A stretch of DNA of 64,000 nt. Origin: Punica granatum. Lineage: Eukaryota; Streptophyta; Magnoliopsida; Myrtales; Lythraceae. Shown one piece after another: positions 1-10,974 of this stretch. The stretch lies in contig NC_045134.1 in assembly GCF_007655135.1 (NCBI RefSeq), positions 15,706,068 to 15,770,067 on the forward strand, written 5' to 3'. The position numbers were made by a program, and so were the translations under genes. The notes under the pieces are model-generated. The model was given only the letters and a program-made list of their open reading frames with translations, was not told the DNA's origin and did not search any database. Each line of letters begins with the position of its first letter. The first letter of the stretch is position 1.

Positions 1-875
1 GGAATCTTGATCTTAGGGGGTAACAACATGCCCGGAAAGAGATTCCAGTCACTGTCACCGAAGTCAGGACGGGACGTGCCTGCTTGGAGGGTTCGAATGG
101 TTTCCTCCATTCTCTTCATTCTTTTCTCCTGTTCATTTTCAGGAGGAATGTTCGTCGGTAGAACTGCAGGTGCGGCATGAGTAGGCGTGCCTGGCTCAGT
201 GGGAGGAATATTTAGAGGCGGTGGAGTTTGGCAGGAGAAGCTCATTTGGGTTTGTGGAGCTTGGAAGGAAAAAGGTTCCGTAGTGGGAGTAAGGACTTGT
301 GTGATCGCGATTGGAGGAACCGTCGGTGGTGGAACGGTGTAAATTGGAGATTGAGTAGGTATGGTGAGCGGCGGCAAAGTGATAATTGCGGGCTCTGTTG
401 ATAGGAATGCCGCGGGTGGAAATGGCACTGATGTAGGAGCCGGTGGTGGTGGCATAGGATCACTGACTGGGCTGATTGTCGGCACATATGTCATTGCTGG
501 AAAAGACATATCTTCGCTATCAGTCACATAAATAGGAGGGTCGATCGGATTCCGATGAACAGTTGTCCTGCGTTCAGGAGGCGGAGTATGGCTCGAGGAA
601 GCTCGGTTTTGATCCCGGAGCATAGCCATGAGCTCTGTCATATTGGTGTTCATGTTGGCAGCCAACTGATTAACGATTCCTTCAAGTGCAGCAAAACGCA
701 CGGGATCGACAACATTGGATGACGCCTGTGCAAGAGAAGGGAAATGCGTTGGAATAGCACCGGAATACGCTGTAGATGCTGGGGATGATGTCACGCGTGT
801 GTCTTGCGGAATGGACTGTGCAGGCATTGGTGGCGCGTCTTGCTCCGAGATAACAGGTTGTTGCTCTTCGGCCAT
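1..875 (-). CDS. Gag polyprotein, N-terminal part (element D), runs off the left edge
   Basis: An ATG at 875 on the minus strand opens a frame that stays open for 291 codons to the window edge. I translated it by hand. It starts MAEEQQPVISEQDAPP, then has a short helical stretch (LEGIVNQLAANMNTNMTELM, about residues 70-90), a long Pro/Thr-rich linker, and near the edge a basic helix with RMEETIRTLQAG followed by WNLFPGMLLPPKIKI. That last part is the typical entry into the capsid-like domain of plant Ty3/gypsy Gag proteins (an L-x-P-x-x-x-x-PPK-I/F-K pattern before the retrotransposon gag domain). Gag would assemble the cytoplasmic particle that packages element RNA. It lies 306 bp downstream of ORF1 in the same element. 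No stop or frameshift is seen in the visible part, unlike ORF1. The start is the first ATG after the ORF1 stop that gives this frame. The capsid core, zinc knuckle, protease and pol must lie outside the window. Confidence 0.8.
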   Translation of the reverse strand, partial: MAEEQQPVISEQDAPPMPAQSIPQDTRVTSSPASTAYSGAIPTHFPSLAQASSNVVDPVRFAALEGIVNQLAANMNTNMTELMAMLRDQNRASSSHTPPPERRTTVHRNPIDPPIYVTDSEDMSFPAMTYVPTISPVSDPMPPPPAPTSVPFPPAAFLSTEPAIITLPPLTIPTQSPIYTVPPPTVPPIAITQVLTPTTEPFSFQAPQTQMSFSCQTPPPLNIPPTEPGTPTHAAPAVLPTNIPPENEQEKRMKRMEETIRTLQAGTSRPDFGDSDWNLFPGMLLPPKIKI

Positions 876-1181
876 TCTTCCGCGTGCCCGAGTAGGGTAT
901 CGATGCGACGCCAGTTGTTAGTACCTATATATGTGTAAGTGTATAAGTGCAATTGTTGTGTGTTAACCATTTTCGAGATGTAAATGACAATATATAAATG
1001 CGTGAGATGTATGAGTTTAAAAAACACTAATGCCATTACATCAGCTTGATTCACGTTTCATAATTTACAAAGGCAGTCTGTTCAAAAGGAAACATAAACA
1101 TTAAACCGCCAACTGTTACGACCCGTAGCTGAGTGAGCGCTACGCGGGTTCTGTACAAGCAAAAACGCTCAGCAACTGAGC
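876..1181 (-). other. Spacer between ORF1 and gag of element D
   Basis: This is 306 bp with no supported coding sequence. It is AT-rich near 920-1080 and separates the ORF1 stop from the gag ATG. I see no clear promoter or splice signal beyond short TA-rich runs. Confidence 0.5.
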
Positions 1182-2676
1182 TCAAGGGTGGGAGATCCTG
1201 CGCGCTCTTGCCTGCGCTTGATCCAGCGTAGCGTTCAAACGCGCTATCTCCCTGTCTTGGCCGGCTACGCGTGCACGAGTTTGAACCAACTCGCTCTGAA
1301 GCTCTCTATGATTAGTGAGTTCTGCACGAATATCCACTAGCTCACAGCGAAGACGATCTCGTTCTGCCCTAATAACCTGCAGCTCTGTGCGCACGACTCC
1401 TTGGACTGAGCTCTCTGCATCTGAAATGTCTGCGTGCGATGTCGGCAGCATCTGTGGCATGCGTAGCCGACGAACAGGTGCGAATCCATGGATGGAACTG
1501 CATCACATACGCTGCTGTAGCTACGAAAGCTCGCTCCTCGTCAGTGGGATGTTCTGGGAAGTACAGTTGTTGGACGATGCACGTGCTCCATAAGCGTCGG
1601 ACCTCTCTAACCCGTAGAATCCTATCCGGGAGTGAAATTGTGGTGTTTGCCCACCTGAAGCGGTGTGAAGTGCGATCTGCTTCTATAGGAATATCTTGTA
1701 GCCCACCGAGTTGTCTGATGACTCGGGATGGAAAGATAAGTGTGCTCCCTAAATGACTGATTAAGGGAAGTCCTATAATCGAAGGACATCCCATGATCAT
1801 GGGACCGCCAGGATTCCAACGTGTAGTCCATAAAAACTGTACTGGGGTGAGCTCTTCCATAAACTGCATCCAGTCGGTGTAGTTACGGTCGGAGGGTCGA
1901 AACACATGAAGTAAACTAGCGATGAGTGATCGCTCGTCGGTGATACATGAAAAAGGATGGGATAAGCCGAACGGTCTAATGTGTGCTAGAAGCCAAATCT
2001 GAAGCAGATGTGGAGATCCTCTCATCCTGCCCCGTCGATTCTCTCGTACATAGTCAAGAGACCGAATGGTCTCAGCCAAAACGGCTTCCACATAACTATG
2101 GCCTCCTACCACTTGGAGGATGGCCTGAGCAAGTGCCCCGTCTGTGAGGTTCGACGAGTACGGGAATAGCATAGTCCTGAAGATGAGTAAAAGAAACCCG
2201 TGACAAGCGTCCCGCTGATAAGACTCTCCCGTGGCATTCAGAGCACGGGTCTGTATGAAATCTATGAGCCATGTGGTCCTAATGCTGTGCTCCCCTCCAT
2301 ACTACAGCTCGCAATGAACTTCTTCGTTGCGGAGACCTAAAAGGACGGCTAGTCTGTTCTGTATCGTGGCAAACTGGTTAGGCACCACGATGTCATGAAT
2401 CGGTGTAGACAGCTGAAGAAGTGTCGCATATTCTTCTACTGAAGGGGCTAACTCTGTCCCATGAAAGCTGAAAACGGCTCGCTGAGTGTCCCAAAAACTA
2501 ATGGCAGTTCTGAGTAGGGTCCAATCAACGGGAGAATCGGCGAGTAATGGTAGGTCTCCTATGAAGAGCCGGAGGAATGCACGGTCTACTGGGCGGAATA
2601 TGTTCCAAAGGCGAGTAATGTCCGCAGACAGTGTGATGATGACATCCAGCCTAGGACAGGGACGCGGGCGATCCAT
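1182..2676 (-). pseudogene. DUF7745-like ORF1 upstream of gag (element D), broken
   Basis: The reading begins at the ATG at 2676 (MDRPRPCPRLDVIITL) and resembles the plant DUF7745 family, formerly lumped with plant-mobile-domain-like proteins. Family-like landmarks in order are SFWDTQRAVFSFHGTELAPS with EEYATLL, FLLLIFRTMLFP, then SPHLLQIWLLAHIRPFG, a central region, and W/R-rich segments around IRQLGGLQDIP. A C-terminal coiled coil of about 75 residues follows (RTELQVIRAERDRLR, then ELQSELVQTRARVAGQDR). Two breaks are visible. One is a single in-frame TAG at 2302-2304, with the family pattern continuing in the same frame beyond it. The other is a one-base frameshift near 1465-1490, just before the coiled coil. 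The function of DUF7745 proteins is not known to me. Its place between leader and gag on the same strand recalls the extra ORF1 described for Ogre elements. Family assignment is from memory of related sequences and is fairly confident; function is unknown. Confidence 0.7.
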
Positions 2677-3265
2677 TCTTACCTAAATGGATAAGATATT
2701 GGTTTAATGTTTATAAACAAACTGATGCAATGTCCTAGTTTGTTTTGAAAATATGCATGCAGGTGCAGAAAATAAATTATAGCACAAGTTCTTTACATTA
2801 TACAACACTCCTTTAGTGAAAACAACAAAGGCTCGCCTAAAAGAAAAACTACGAGCCGACTCAAAGACTCAACTTTTGGGTCGGTTGGCGGCGTGAAGGT
2901 TATTTTTGGTCCAGCATGACGGTCCCTGTTTATGCATGGTTTCAGTGTTCTACTGGAAAAACCACTAACTAGGGATGGGGGCTCTCGATTCAAGGGCGTC
3001 AATTCCTTGAAATCGAGCGAGGATCTTTGGGGGCCGGTTCGGTGGCGGAGCCGACTCGATCCGTTCCCTTACTCGGAACCTCTGACTAACCTGGCTTCCT
3101 AAATCGGCGCCCGTGGGATTTCAGGCGAGGTACCTAAATCCACTAGAATGATGCAATGCAAGTGCAGAAAGTAAAGGTGCATAAAGTAGATAAGCGGAAA
3201 ATTGCAGGAAGCGGTAAATGAACATGCAAGCAAGCAAACGAATCGAGCCTGAACCCACTAAGTAT
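2677..3265 (-). other. 5' leader of element D
   Basis: This non-coding leader lies between the primer-binding site and ORF1. It contains the roughly 93-bp block (3001-3093) conserved in elements A, C and E, and a TTTAG/GTACC acceptor-like junction at 3134/3133. The part from 2690 to 2990 is shared mainly with element C, at about 57.9-58.15 kb. Confidence 0.7.
3001..3093 (-). promoter_or_regulatory. Conserved leader block, candidate packaging signal (copy in D)
   Basis: On the sense strand the block contains GTTCCGAGTAAGGGAAC (a 5-bp stem GTTCC/GGAAC) followed by GATCGAGTCGGC and AACCGGCCCCC. Near-identical blocks occur downstream of the primer-binding site in A (9467-9555), E (42725-42817) and C (58182-58272). 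Conservation in elements that code for nothing argues for a cis-acting RNA role. The packaging or dimerisation role is my inference. Confidence 0.55.
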
Positions 3266-3284
3266 GTCCCCAGTGGAGTCGCCA
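3266..3284 (-). promoter_or_regulatory. Primer-binding site of element D
   Basis: The minus strand reads TGGCGACTCCACTGGGGAC, starting three bases (GCT) after the LTR end. The TGG start matches a tRNA 3' CCA end. Tat/Ogre elements are reported to use tRNA-Arg; I could not check the tRNA match. The same 19 bases occur in E and C. Confidence 0.8.
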
Positions 3285-6009
3285 AGCTGTACGGACCCGA
3301 ATGTGGACTCTCGTCGGGGCCCGCATTGCGGGCTTTTGGATCGCGCGGCTTGGTCGGAACGTCCACCTTCCAGTGGGGACGCGCGTCGGACACGCGTGAG
3401 AGAAGGAGTCGCCACTTATCATTTTACGACCCGAAGGTCGAGGGCGGATAAGTTACCCGGGTCTAGGGGTATGGAACACCTAGTTTGTTGTTAAGGCATT
3501 GATCTGTGCGGAACCGGAAAGTCCGTGTTCGGGGGTTCATGTTACGTGCGGGCCTATATCCCGCACGCCCTTTCGGTACTCTGGTTTGCTAGGCTTGCAT
3601 GTTTTATTATTTACCGCGTGAATTAAGCTGCACTCGGCTCGCACGTTTTGACACCGGAGATTCGATGAACCAAACGATGTCGATTGAGAAGCCGGGGGAG
3701 AAGTAAATCTATATGTCAGGGAATTGGTTCACAATCTTGCGTTACAGTTCATCGAACCATGGAGGTTGAATCCCTGCGTGAACCAGAACCGCGAGATCTT
3801 GGATTTACTTGTGTCTGGGCAAGCATTAGACCGATTCGATTAATTCGACTCTCGGACCGTTCGCTCACCAACTGGAATTCTTACAGAATAAATGCATCAA
3901 ATAGAATCCTTACAATGCTCTCAAAACAATAAATACAAATTACAAAATGATCGAATTCCAGTCGTTTTGCGTTCGGTTATTATTCCACTCTAACTCACCG
4001 TGAGTTTAGGGAAAAGACCGAAGAACTGAAATTCAATAGCCGCTCTCACTGAATAGGGCGTTGGACCCTGTGAGTGTTGATTAGGGTGTTGGACCCTGTG
4101 CTCGATGATTAGGGCGTTGAACCCTAATATTATTCGGCCTAGGGATCAGGCTCGACCCGCATGGCAAACAGGTGCGGAAAAATAACACGCAACATGTTAA
4201 TAACAGACAGAGTGTTTGTTATTGTCGTGTTTACGTGAATTAACGGATTATTAACCCAGGGGTGTTTTTGCAAGCAAATGCCATATGCTAAACAATCAAA
4301 CACGTGCCAACGTTTTAGCATTCGGCTTTGTTTTGAGAACTTGACAAAGAGAGTCAAATCTCAGGTGTGTGGATTGCTTTTACAGTTGTTCTGTATTGTG
4401 ACACTGAATTACCACTGAATTACCACTGAATTAACCAAACTCGTGTTTTGACTCTAGATTTGGAATCTAGAATTCCTCCTAACCATTATCTAGTGTTTGG
4501 TTAGGTCGAGTGAAAGGTTAATCGGCATTTTGCATGTTTTCTGACAGAGATAACCGTTCTAGTTACCCGAGTCTATGTTAGGATAACAGAAACTCATCAG
4601 TTAGATAAGAAAAGGCTATGCAGATGAACCTGCACCTGAACAGGTAGCCCATTCTTATCCCGTACTGTAGTGTTTCTGTCATGCTAACCCTAAGGGTGTC
4701 GCTGAATTGTGAAAAGACGATTTTGCCCTTTATTTGAAAATTGTTTTCAGAAAAGGGGAAAACATCGCGGTGCGGGCCACCTTGGCCTGTAGCCGGTGTC
4801 AACCAAATCCCTGGATCATCCAGGGTTGTGCAAGAACCCCGGAAAAGCCAAGGAACCGGTCGATCTACCCGGAAGTGATCTAGCAAGATCTTCTGTATCG
4901 TGACCTAAGCTACCTAGAATAAGGTAAAAACTCAAGTTGAGACACAGAAGCCCTTTTTAGACGTCCATGATATATCGGACCGCGTGTTTCGGGTTTTGAA
5001 ATTGATAAGTTTGAAAAGGGCACCAATGTCCTTTGACGACTCGTCGACGCGAGTTATCAGTTAATGTCCAATTCGGGTAAACTTTATCAGTGTGAAGTGG
5101 GTTTAATCATGTGAGCGTCCCGATTAACCCGTTTGTGGAATTAATGCTTAAGGGTTGTGCCGAACGCATTAATTGTGAAAACGATTCGTGATTCGACGAC
5201 TAAGACGATTCCATAAGGATCGAGGATAATTGGGTCCAATGACCGAAATTACCCTCATAACCGAATGGACCCGAATGAGTCATCGATACTCGAATCCATG
5301 CATGCTTCGTTTAAAAGAGTCTTTACATGATACTTTAACATAGGAATCGTAAAGACATTGAAGTAAAAATTCACACCATCCGATCAACGAATTAAACTTG
5401 AGATAAGGAACTCATTCTTGACCCAAGGAAGGCCAAGAAGCCCTCGGCTTCATCTCATGAAAGGTGGCCGAAGGTTCTCAGGGCTCTATCCGAGTCACAA
5501 ATGATTTCCTAATCGTGGTTTAATTATTTTTCGCATGCTCAAACATCAACCGTGATAAATAGCACTCCTTTTTTAACAAAAGCCGGCGTTATCACGATTT
5601 GTTTAGCTCATTTAAACATACAAACATTCACAAACATGTTAATTAAGGAAAAGGATAAAATAACACCGGCTTCATGCATGCAATAATGATAAAACAAACT
5701 CGGAAACTAACTTGAATAGGCTAAGGAGACCAATCTTAACCCGAAAAGAGCAATTTAAGTTTCAACCCTCTCATTTAGAGATTTGGCCGAGAATTAATTT
5801 GCCATAGTCGGGTCGGGATAGTCTTCTTTACGATGATCCAAGCCCTTTTCCGACATGGTAGCAAGTCATAAGATAGTGCACACGCATAATATGACATAAA
5901 ATTGCACGAAAATTAAATCTTGCAAGTGAAACATGCATGAAACACCATAATACTCCATAGCCATGCAAAAATATAAAAAGCCCTAACTCCTCTAAGTCGA
6001 AAATGTTTT

Positions 6010-6011
6010 AC
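6010..6011 (-). promoter_or_regulatory. Candidate 5' splice site in the D LTR
   Basis: On the minus strand GAGGCTAG is followed by GTAAAAC. About 45 bases upstream are conserved with the same site in the A, B and E LTRs, including a CCGACTCTTTCCTCGT-like exon edge. This is an inference from sequence only. Confidence 0.4.
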
Positions 6012-6074
6012 CTAGCCTCGGAATACGAGGAAAGAGTCGGGGAAGTGTTTGAGAGTCGGGTGACTCGGTGGAAC

Positions 6075-7370
6075 CCTTAAAAGGATGTTCGGGTGCAAGG
6101 GTGGACGTGCACGGGCGCGGTGGTGACGGGCGCGGACGCGTCGGTGACGAGCGCTGATGGCGCTAGTGACGGGCGCGGGTGGCGCTGGTGACGGGCACGG
6201 GCGTGCTGGTGATGGGCACGGGCGTACTGGTGACGGGCGCTGGGTAACGAGCACTGGTGGCGCTGGGTGATGAGCGCTGGTGGCGCTGGTGACGGGCGCG
6301 GGTGCGCTGGTGACGGGCACGGGCGCGCTGGTGACGGGCACGGGCGCGCTGGGTGACGAGCGCTGGTGGCGCTGGGTGACGAGCGCTGGTGGCGCTGGTG
6401 ACGGGCACGGGCGTGCTGGTGATGGGCACGGACGCTGGGGTTCTCGGTGACGGACGCGGGTGGCGCTCAGTGACGCTCGGTGACGGACGCTAGGGTGCTC
6501 GGTGACGGACGCGGGTGGCGCTCAGTGACGCTCGGTGACGGACGCTGGGGTGCTCGATGACGCTGGTGACAGACGCTGGGGTGCTCGGTGACGTTGGTGA
6601 CGGACACTGGGGTGCTCGGTGACGCTGGTGACGGACGCTGGTAACGCTCGGTGACGGACGCTGGGGTGCTCGGTAACAGACGCGGGTTGCGCTCGGTGAC
6701 AGACGCTGGTGACGCTCGCGGGTTGCGCTCGGTAACGCTCGGTGACGGACGCTGGGGTGCTCGGTGACGGACGCGGGTGGCGCTCAGTGACGCTCGGTGA
6801 CGGACGCTGGTGGCGCTCGGTGACGGACGCGGGTGGCGCTCCGTGACGCTCGGTGACGGACGCTGGTGGCGCTCGGTGACGGACGCGGGTGGCGCTCAGT
6901 GACTCTCGGTGACGAACGCTGGTGGCGCTCGGTGACGGACGTGGGTGGCGCTCAGTGACGCTCGATGACGGACGCTGGTGGCGCTCGGTGACGAACGCGG
7001 GTGGCGCTCAGTGACCCTCGGTGACGGACGCTGGTGGCGCTCGGTGACGGACGCGGGTGGCGCTCGGTGACGGACGCGGGTGGCGCTCAGTGACGCTCGG
7101 TGACGGACGCTGGTGGCGCTCGGTGACGGACGCGGGTGGCGCTCAGTGACGCTCGGTGACGGACGCTGGTGGCGCTCGGTGACGGACGCGGGTGGCGCTC
7201 AGTGACGCTCGGTGACGGACGCTGGTGGCGCTCGGTGACGGACGCGGGTGGCGCTCAGTGACGCTCCGTGACGGACGCTAGTGGCGCTCGGTGACGGACG
7301 CGGGTGGCGCTCAGTGACGCTCGGTGACGGACGCTGGTGCGCTCGGTGACGCTGGTGACGCGTCACTGTT
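6075..7370. repeat. GC-rich tandem array in the D LTR, rich in TGACG
   Basis: On the plus strand the right half is built from a 56-bp unit: two 23-bp subunits (CGGTGACGGACGCTGGTGG plus CGCT, and a variant with GCGGG) and one 10-bp piece (CAGTGACGCT). The left half (to about 6440) uses a looser GGTGACGGGC variant. Almost every subunit holds a TGACG pentamer, so there are dozens in 1.3 kb. It makes the LTR about 1 kb longer than those of A, B and E. Confidence 0.85.
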
Positions 7371-7688
7371 CACCCGAGAGCTCCAACTTCACCCGAAACG
7401 ACCAAAACGATGAGCAAACGACTCCAAACTAAAAAACTGGGTTCAGAAATGGAATCCTTGGGTCCGAAACATGTCGTCTATGAAGTTTTAAGAATTTTGG
7501 ATATAAGTCGGAATAGTGCCCGCTATGGATCCCGACCTAAACTCCAAAGATATTCGGCTTGGTTCTTGGTTTTCATGAAGTTCTTTGCTTGCTGCTGGTT
7601 CCTAAGAAGTTGAGAGCATTTTCTAGAGGGAGAAACTAGCAAGATCATGTGTGCTTCATGAGTGATTAGCTTAATGACAAGTAGGCAA

Positions 7689-7695
7689 TATATAT
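7689..7695 (-). promoter_or_regulatory. TATA-like box in the D LTR
   Basis: TATATAT on the minus strand lies at the same relative place as the TATA-like boxes in A (16797), E (46848) and C (62037). It precedes a region rich in CTTCTC and CTCT, as in A. Confidence 0.4.
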
Positions 7696-9296
7696 GTGAA
7701 GCTAATGAGCAATTAAGCAAAACAAAGCACCATTAAGGGCCTCATTAGCAAAAGTTGGTTGCCCTAATGAAGATGAGGATGAATGTCCTCCATGTATCTT
7801 GATGAGGAAGAGCCAAGAAGCATTAATGGAGGTGTAGTTAATGGTTTGAGTGTTGACTAGAAAGACCAAAGATATTTTGGGCTAGGTGAGGGCAAGAGAG
7901 AAAGGGGAAAAGGCCGAAAACTTTGGGGCAAAGGGCGGTTGCCCTTGGGCAGCCCGTGGGTCCCACGGCTTGTGAGGAGAAACCGGGAAAAGACTCGAGT
8001 CTCGATTGGTCGCGTATTCGAAGTTCGTGGTTCGAATTGAACGTCGAATTGTCGGTATACGCGTGAAAACGGAGTTAATGAGCCCGAGATTGACATTTTC
8101 CATTGAGAAATGTCCCGGATACGTGTGAGGCTCGGAAGCCGATTTTGCCCGTTGCCAGTGATCAGGGCGAAGTTGTCCGCTTCTGACAGCATATCTCGTA
8201 TCTGCATCTCACGTTGGTCATTTTGACATAAGTTGTCAGACCACGTGAACAATCATCACTTAAGCCGGTAATGCTGACGTGGGGCCGGAGACGTCCTAGG
8301 AGGTCGAAACTGGTTTTCTCAGGATGACTTCTGAGTTGCTTGGGCACTCCGGAGATTACTGTAATCTCTGTTTGTCAAGATCAGACCTCCAAGGACTGAA
8401 GAGCGTATCTGAGACCTCTAAAGCACTGTTCGAGAGATCTAGATGAGTTGTGTGATTTATTCCGACGATTCCACATTGAGCCTTGAGAAGGCTAGCATTG
8501 TGTAACGTAAGCATTCGGCGTCAAGTTTCCCCAAAGAGGACCTCCGGATATGGATTTCCGCTGAAAATGGCCATTTCCGTTCCTCGGAGGTTACTCGGGA
8601 AACTGTGAAGGGTTTTGCCGTCTGTTTTGCCCCATTGTGAATGTCTGCTAGAGTTTTCTGGGCAATGCGGTATAAACTTCATTGGCCGTAATTCCACCAG
8701 ACCATTCTCCGGCTACGCTCTTCTGAAGAGGGGTATGCTTGTTTTGCCGTTTGGAAGTCATTTGAGGTATCTGTGTGACTTCTAAGAGACAATCTGAAGC
8801 ATTGTTCATGCTCTGTGTGCTGATGGGGCATGGCCGCGTCTGATATTTGGCATTAACTTTTCTCCAGGAAACCGGCATTTTTGGACTTCCACTGAAAAGT
8901 TGTCTGTATGCAGAAAATTGTTCTGTATAGAGCAGATGATTTGCAAAATGCCTTTGAAGACATTTTCCATCTTTTTGGCACTGATGTGGATTTTTGGAGT
9001 CCAATATTTACTATCTTCCGACGACCGAGCGAACTATCGGAAAATAGTACCGTCCTTGTAGTACACTGAAAATGCCGGTTTTGGACATTGTTGAGCTCTC
9101 TGGTTGCTCTGTTGCCTTTTGGTGACCCGTAGAGTCCTTCTGTCATGTCCATGGGCCATTTGCTCAATTTTGCCAACTTGAGGATGAATAGTGATTTCTC
9201 GCTCTGCCGACCGTTTTCCGTGTTCTGCTCAAGTCGTGGCTTGGATCATTGCTAATATCGTTGTTTGGAATGGTGAGCCAAAATGGGGTGCTGACA

Positions 9297-9301
9297 GAGG
9301 G
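9297..9301. other. Target-site duplication flank of element D (GAGGG)
   Basis: Directly after the D LTR end, GAGGG continues as TTCGGGCTC. In element E the same leader reads GACATCTAGAGGGTTCGGG without interruption, so D inserted at this GAGGG inside the leader of A. The partner copy is off the left edge and could not be checked. Confidence 0.6.
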
Positions 9302-9466
9302 TTCGGGCTCGTTCCCGCTTGTTTTGTTTGCTTGTCTATTTACCGCTTTCCGCATTTCCCGCTTATCTATTTTACGCACTTTTATTTCCCGCACATGCAT
9401 TGCACATCATACTAGTTTCTTAGGTACCTTGTCCGACATCCCACGGGCACCAATATAAGAAGTTAG

Positions 9467-9555
9467 GTTAGTCAGAGGTTCCGAGTAAGGGAACGGATCG
9501 AGTCAGCTATGCCACCGAACCGGCCCCCAAAGATCCTCGCTCGATTTCAAGGAAT
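9467..9555 (+). promoter_or_regulatory. Conserved leader block (copy in A)
   Basis: This is the same block as at 3001-3093 in inverse orientation, with GGTTCCGAGTAAGGGAACGG and CGAACCGGCCCCC. It is almost unchanged although A encodes nothing. Confidence 0.55.
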
Positions 9556-10974
9556 TCACACCCTTGAGTCGGGAGCCCCCATCCATAGATAGCACGGTCC
9601 TTGTAGCACCGAACCATGCATCGTGCTATGCCTCCATGCAAGCCTTCAACCCGACGCCGACAACAGTCCATCGAGTCGGCCTGCGTGCCACTTGAGTCTT
9701 TTCCATTTCGAGAGCGATGTACATGTAATTTCTATTAAGCCGTGGGCATTTACTCTCTTCGCACACATGCATCATGCAATTTTCAAAAAATAGGATGTCA
9801 TTCATGTTGACGAGTCCTAAGCGTATTTTCCTGTCGTCTTGGTAAGGGACGCCTCGCTCGGCCTCCTGCCCGCGCCTCGACAGAGTCCACCAGCACACAA
9901 GGACCTCACCGACCCGCCACGAAATACAGATGGCGTATACTCTGGGACAGCATGATCGACCTCATCAACACTAGGTTCGATCACCAAGAGGTCGCTGAGA
10001 AACGAAGAACTCGCCGGCCAACCACCTCAGAGGGAGCTCTCCCAAACTCGTGCCAAGATGCAGAGATGCGGTCAGGAGCTCGCTTGAGCGAACGCCGCCC
10101 TGGAGAGGTCTAGGAAAGGGCCTCATGAAGACCCACACATGCACTCTAGGATAGATGTCTCCGCAAGGCCCTCGCCTAGATCCGGTGCTTTCCGAGGCCG
10201 CGCTCGCTCAAACCCCGAGTGTGGTGGCAAATAAGCTTAAGGCTCTATTTTACAAAATTTGCATTGTACTTTGAACCTTTTGAGTCAATGTGAACGACAA
10301 CATTAGCTTTTGAAAACTCATGTATTGCATGCATCCTATTCATTTACTGTTTTACACGATAATTAACACTACCACACGGTAGACAAAGTTATGACCGCTT
10401 TTGTAGGTGGACCTCTCATGGTCCTCACCCTTCCTCCACGGCGAGACGATCAGTAGCTCAAGGGCCAACCATCCAAGCAACACTAGCTCCCAATTAATCC
10501 CGCGCAATCGACTACGTCATTGCATGGTTGAGCACACGTCCCTCCATGCTACAAGTGCTTCCATCAGCACAACTGAGCGTGCCCTTTCTGCGTCGTGCGA
10601 GTACACCCATACCTTGCCCATGCATGCATCCTCGACACACCTTGTGCATGTCTCTCAGTGTGCTTGCATGACGCCTACCAGGCTAGTTCAATCCCCTGTG
10701 CCCTTACGCTGAAATCACGAATATAGTTTGCTCCTTCATTGTTTTCTTTTCCCATGTAGGAAATTCTACACAAGAAGACAGCCTGATTACTGATCGATCA
10801 CAATTGAGACAATAAACGTCCCCCATCCATTCAGCTCCTCGGGATTTCAACACCAAGTCCCCATCCCTGCCCCACAAAGCAAGAACGCAAGCAAATAAGC
10901 GTCACCGCATTGCAGCGCCTTGCGCTATTCCTCAGCATTGACCTTTGCTTTCGCATTTCTTGCACTTTCCTATC

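Larger units (their letters stand above)
3288..9296 (-). mobile_element. 5' LTR of element D (about 6.0 kb)
   Basis: Read on the minus strand, the LTR starts TGTCAGCACCCCATTTTGGC at 9296 and ends GGGTCCGTACA at 3288, giving TG...CA ends. The start matches the LTR starts of A, B and E; the end segment (3288 to about 4900) is closest to the C LTR at 58462-59800. It carries a GC-rich tandem array (about 6075-7370), a TATA-like TATATAT at 7689-7695 and a donor-like CTAG/GTAAAA site at 6011/6010. It follows that U3 is on the right and the long R/U5 part on the left. The partner 3' LTR is off the left edge, so its age cannot be judged. There is no coding capacity beyond short chance frames. Confidence 0.85.

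Noticed and set aside
10407..10712. 101-codon frame near-identical in A and E (41569-41874)
   Set aside because: The surrounding non-coding DNA is equally similar, C lacks the frame, and no domain is recognisable.
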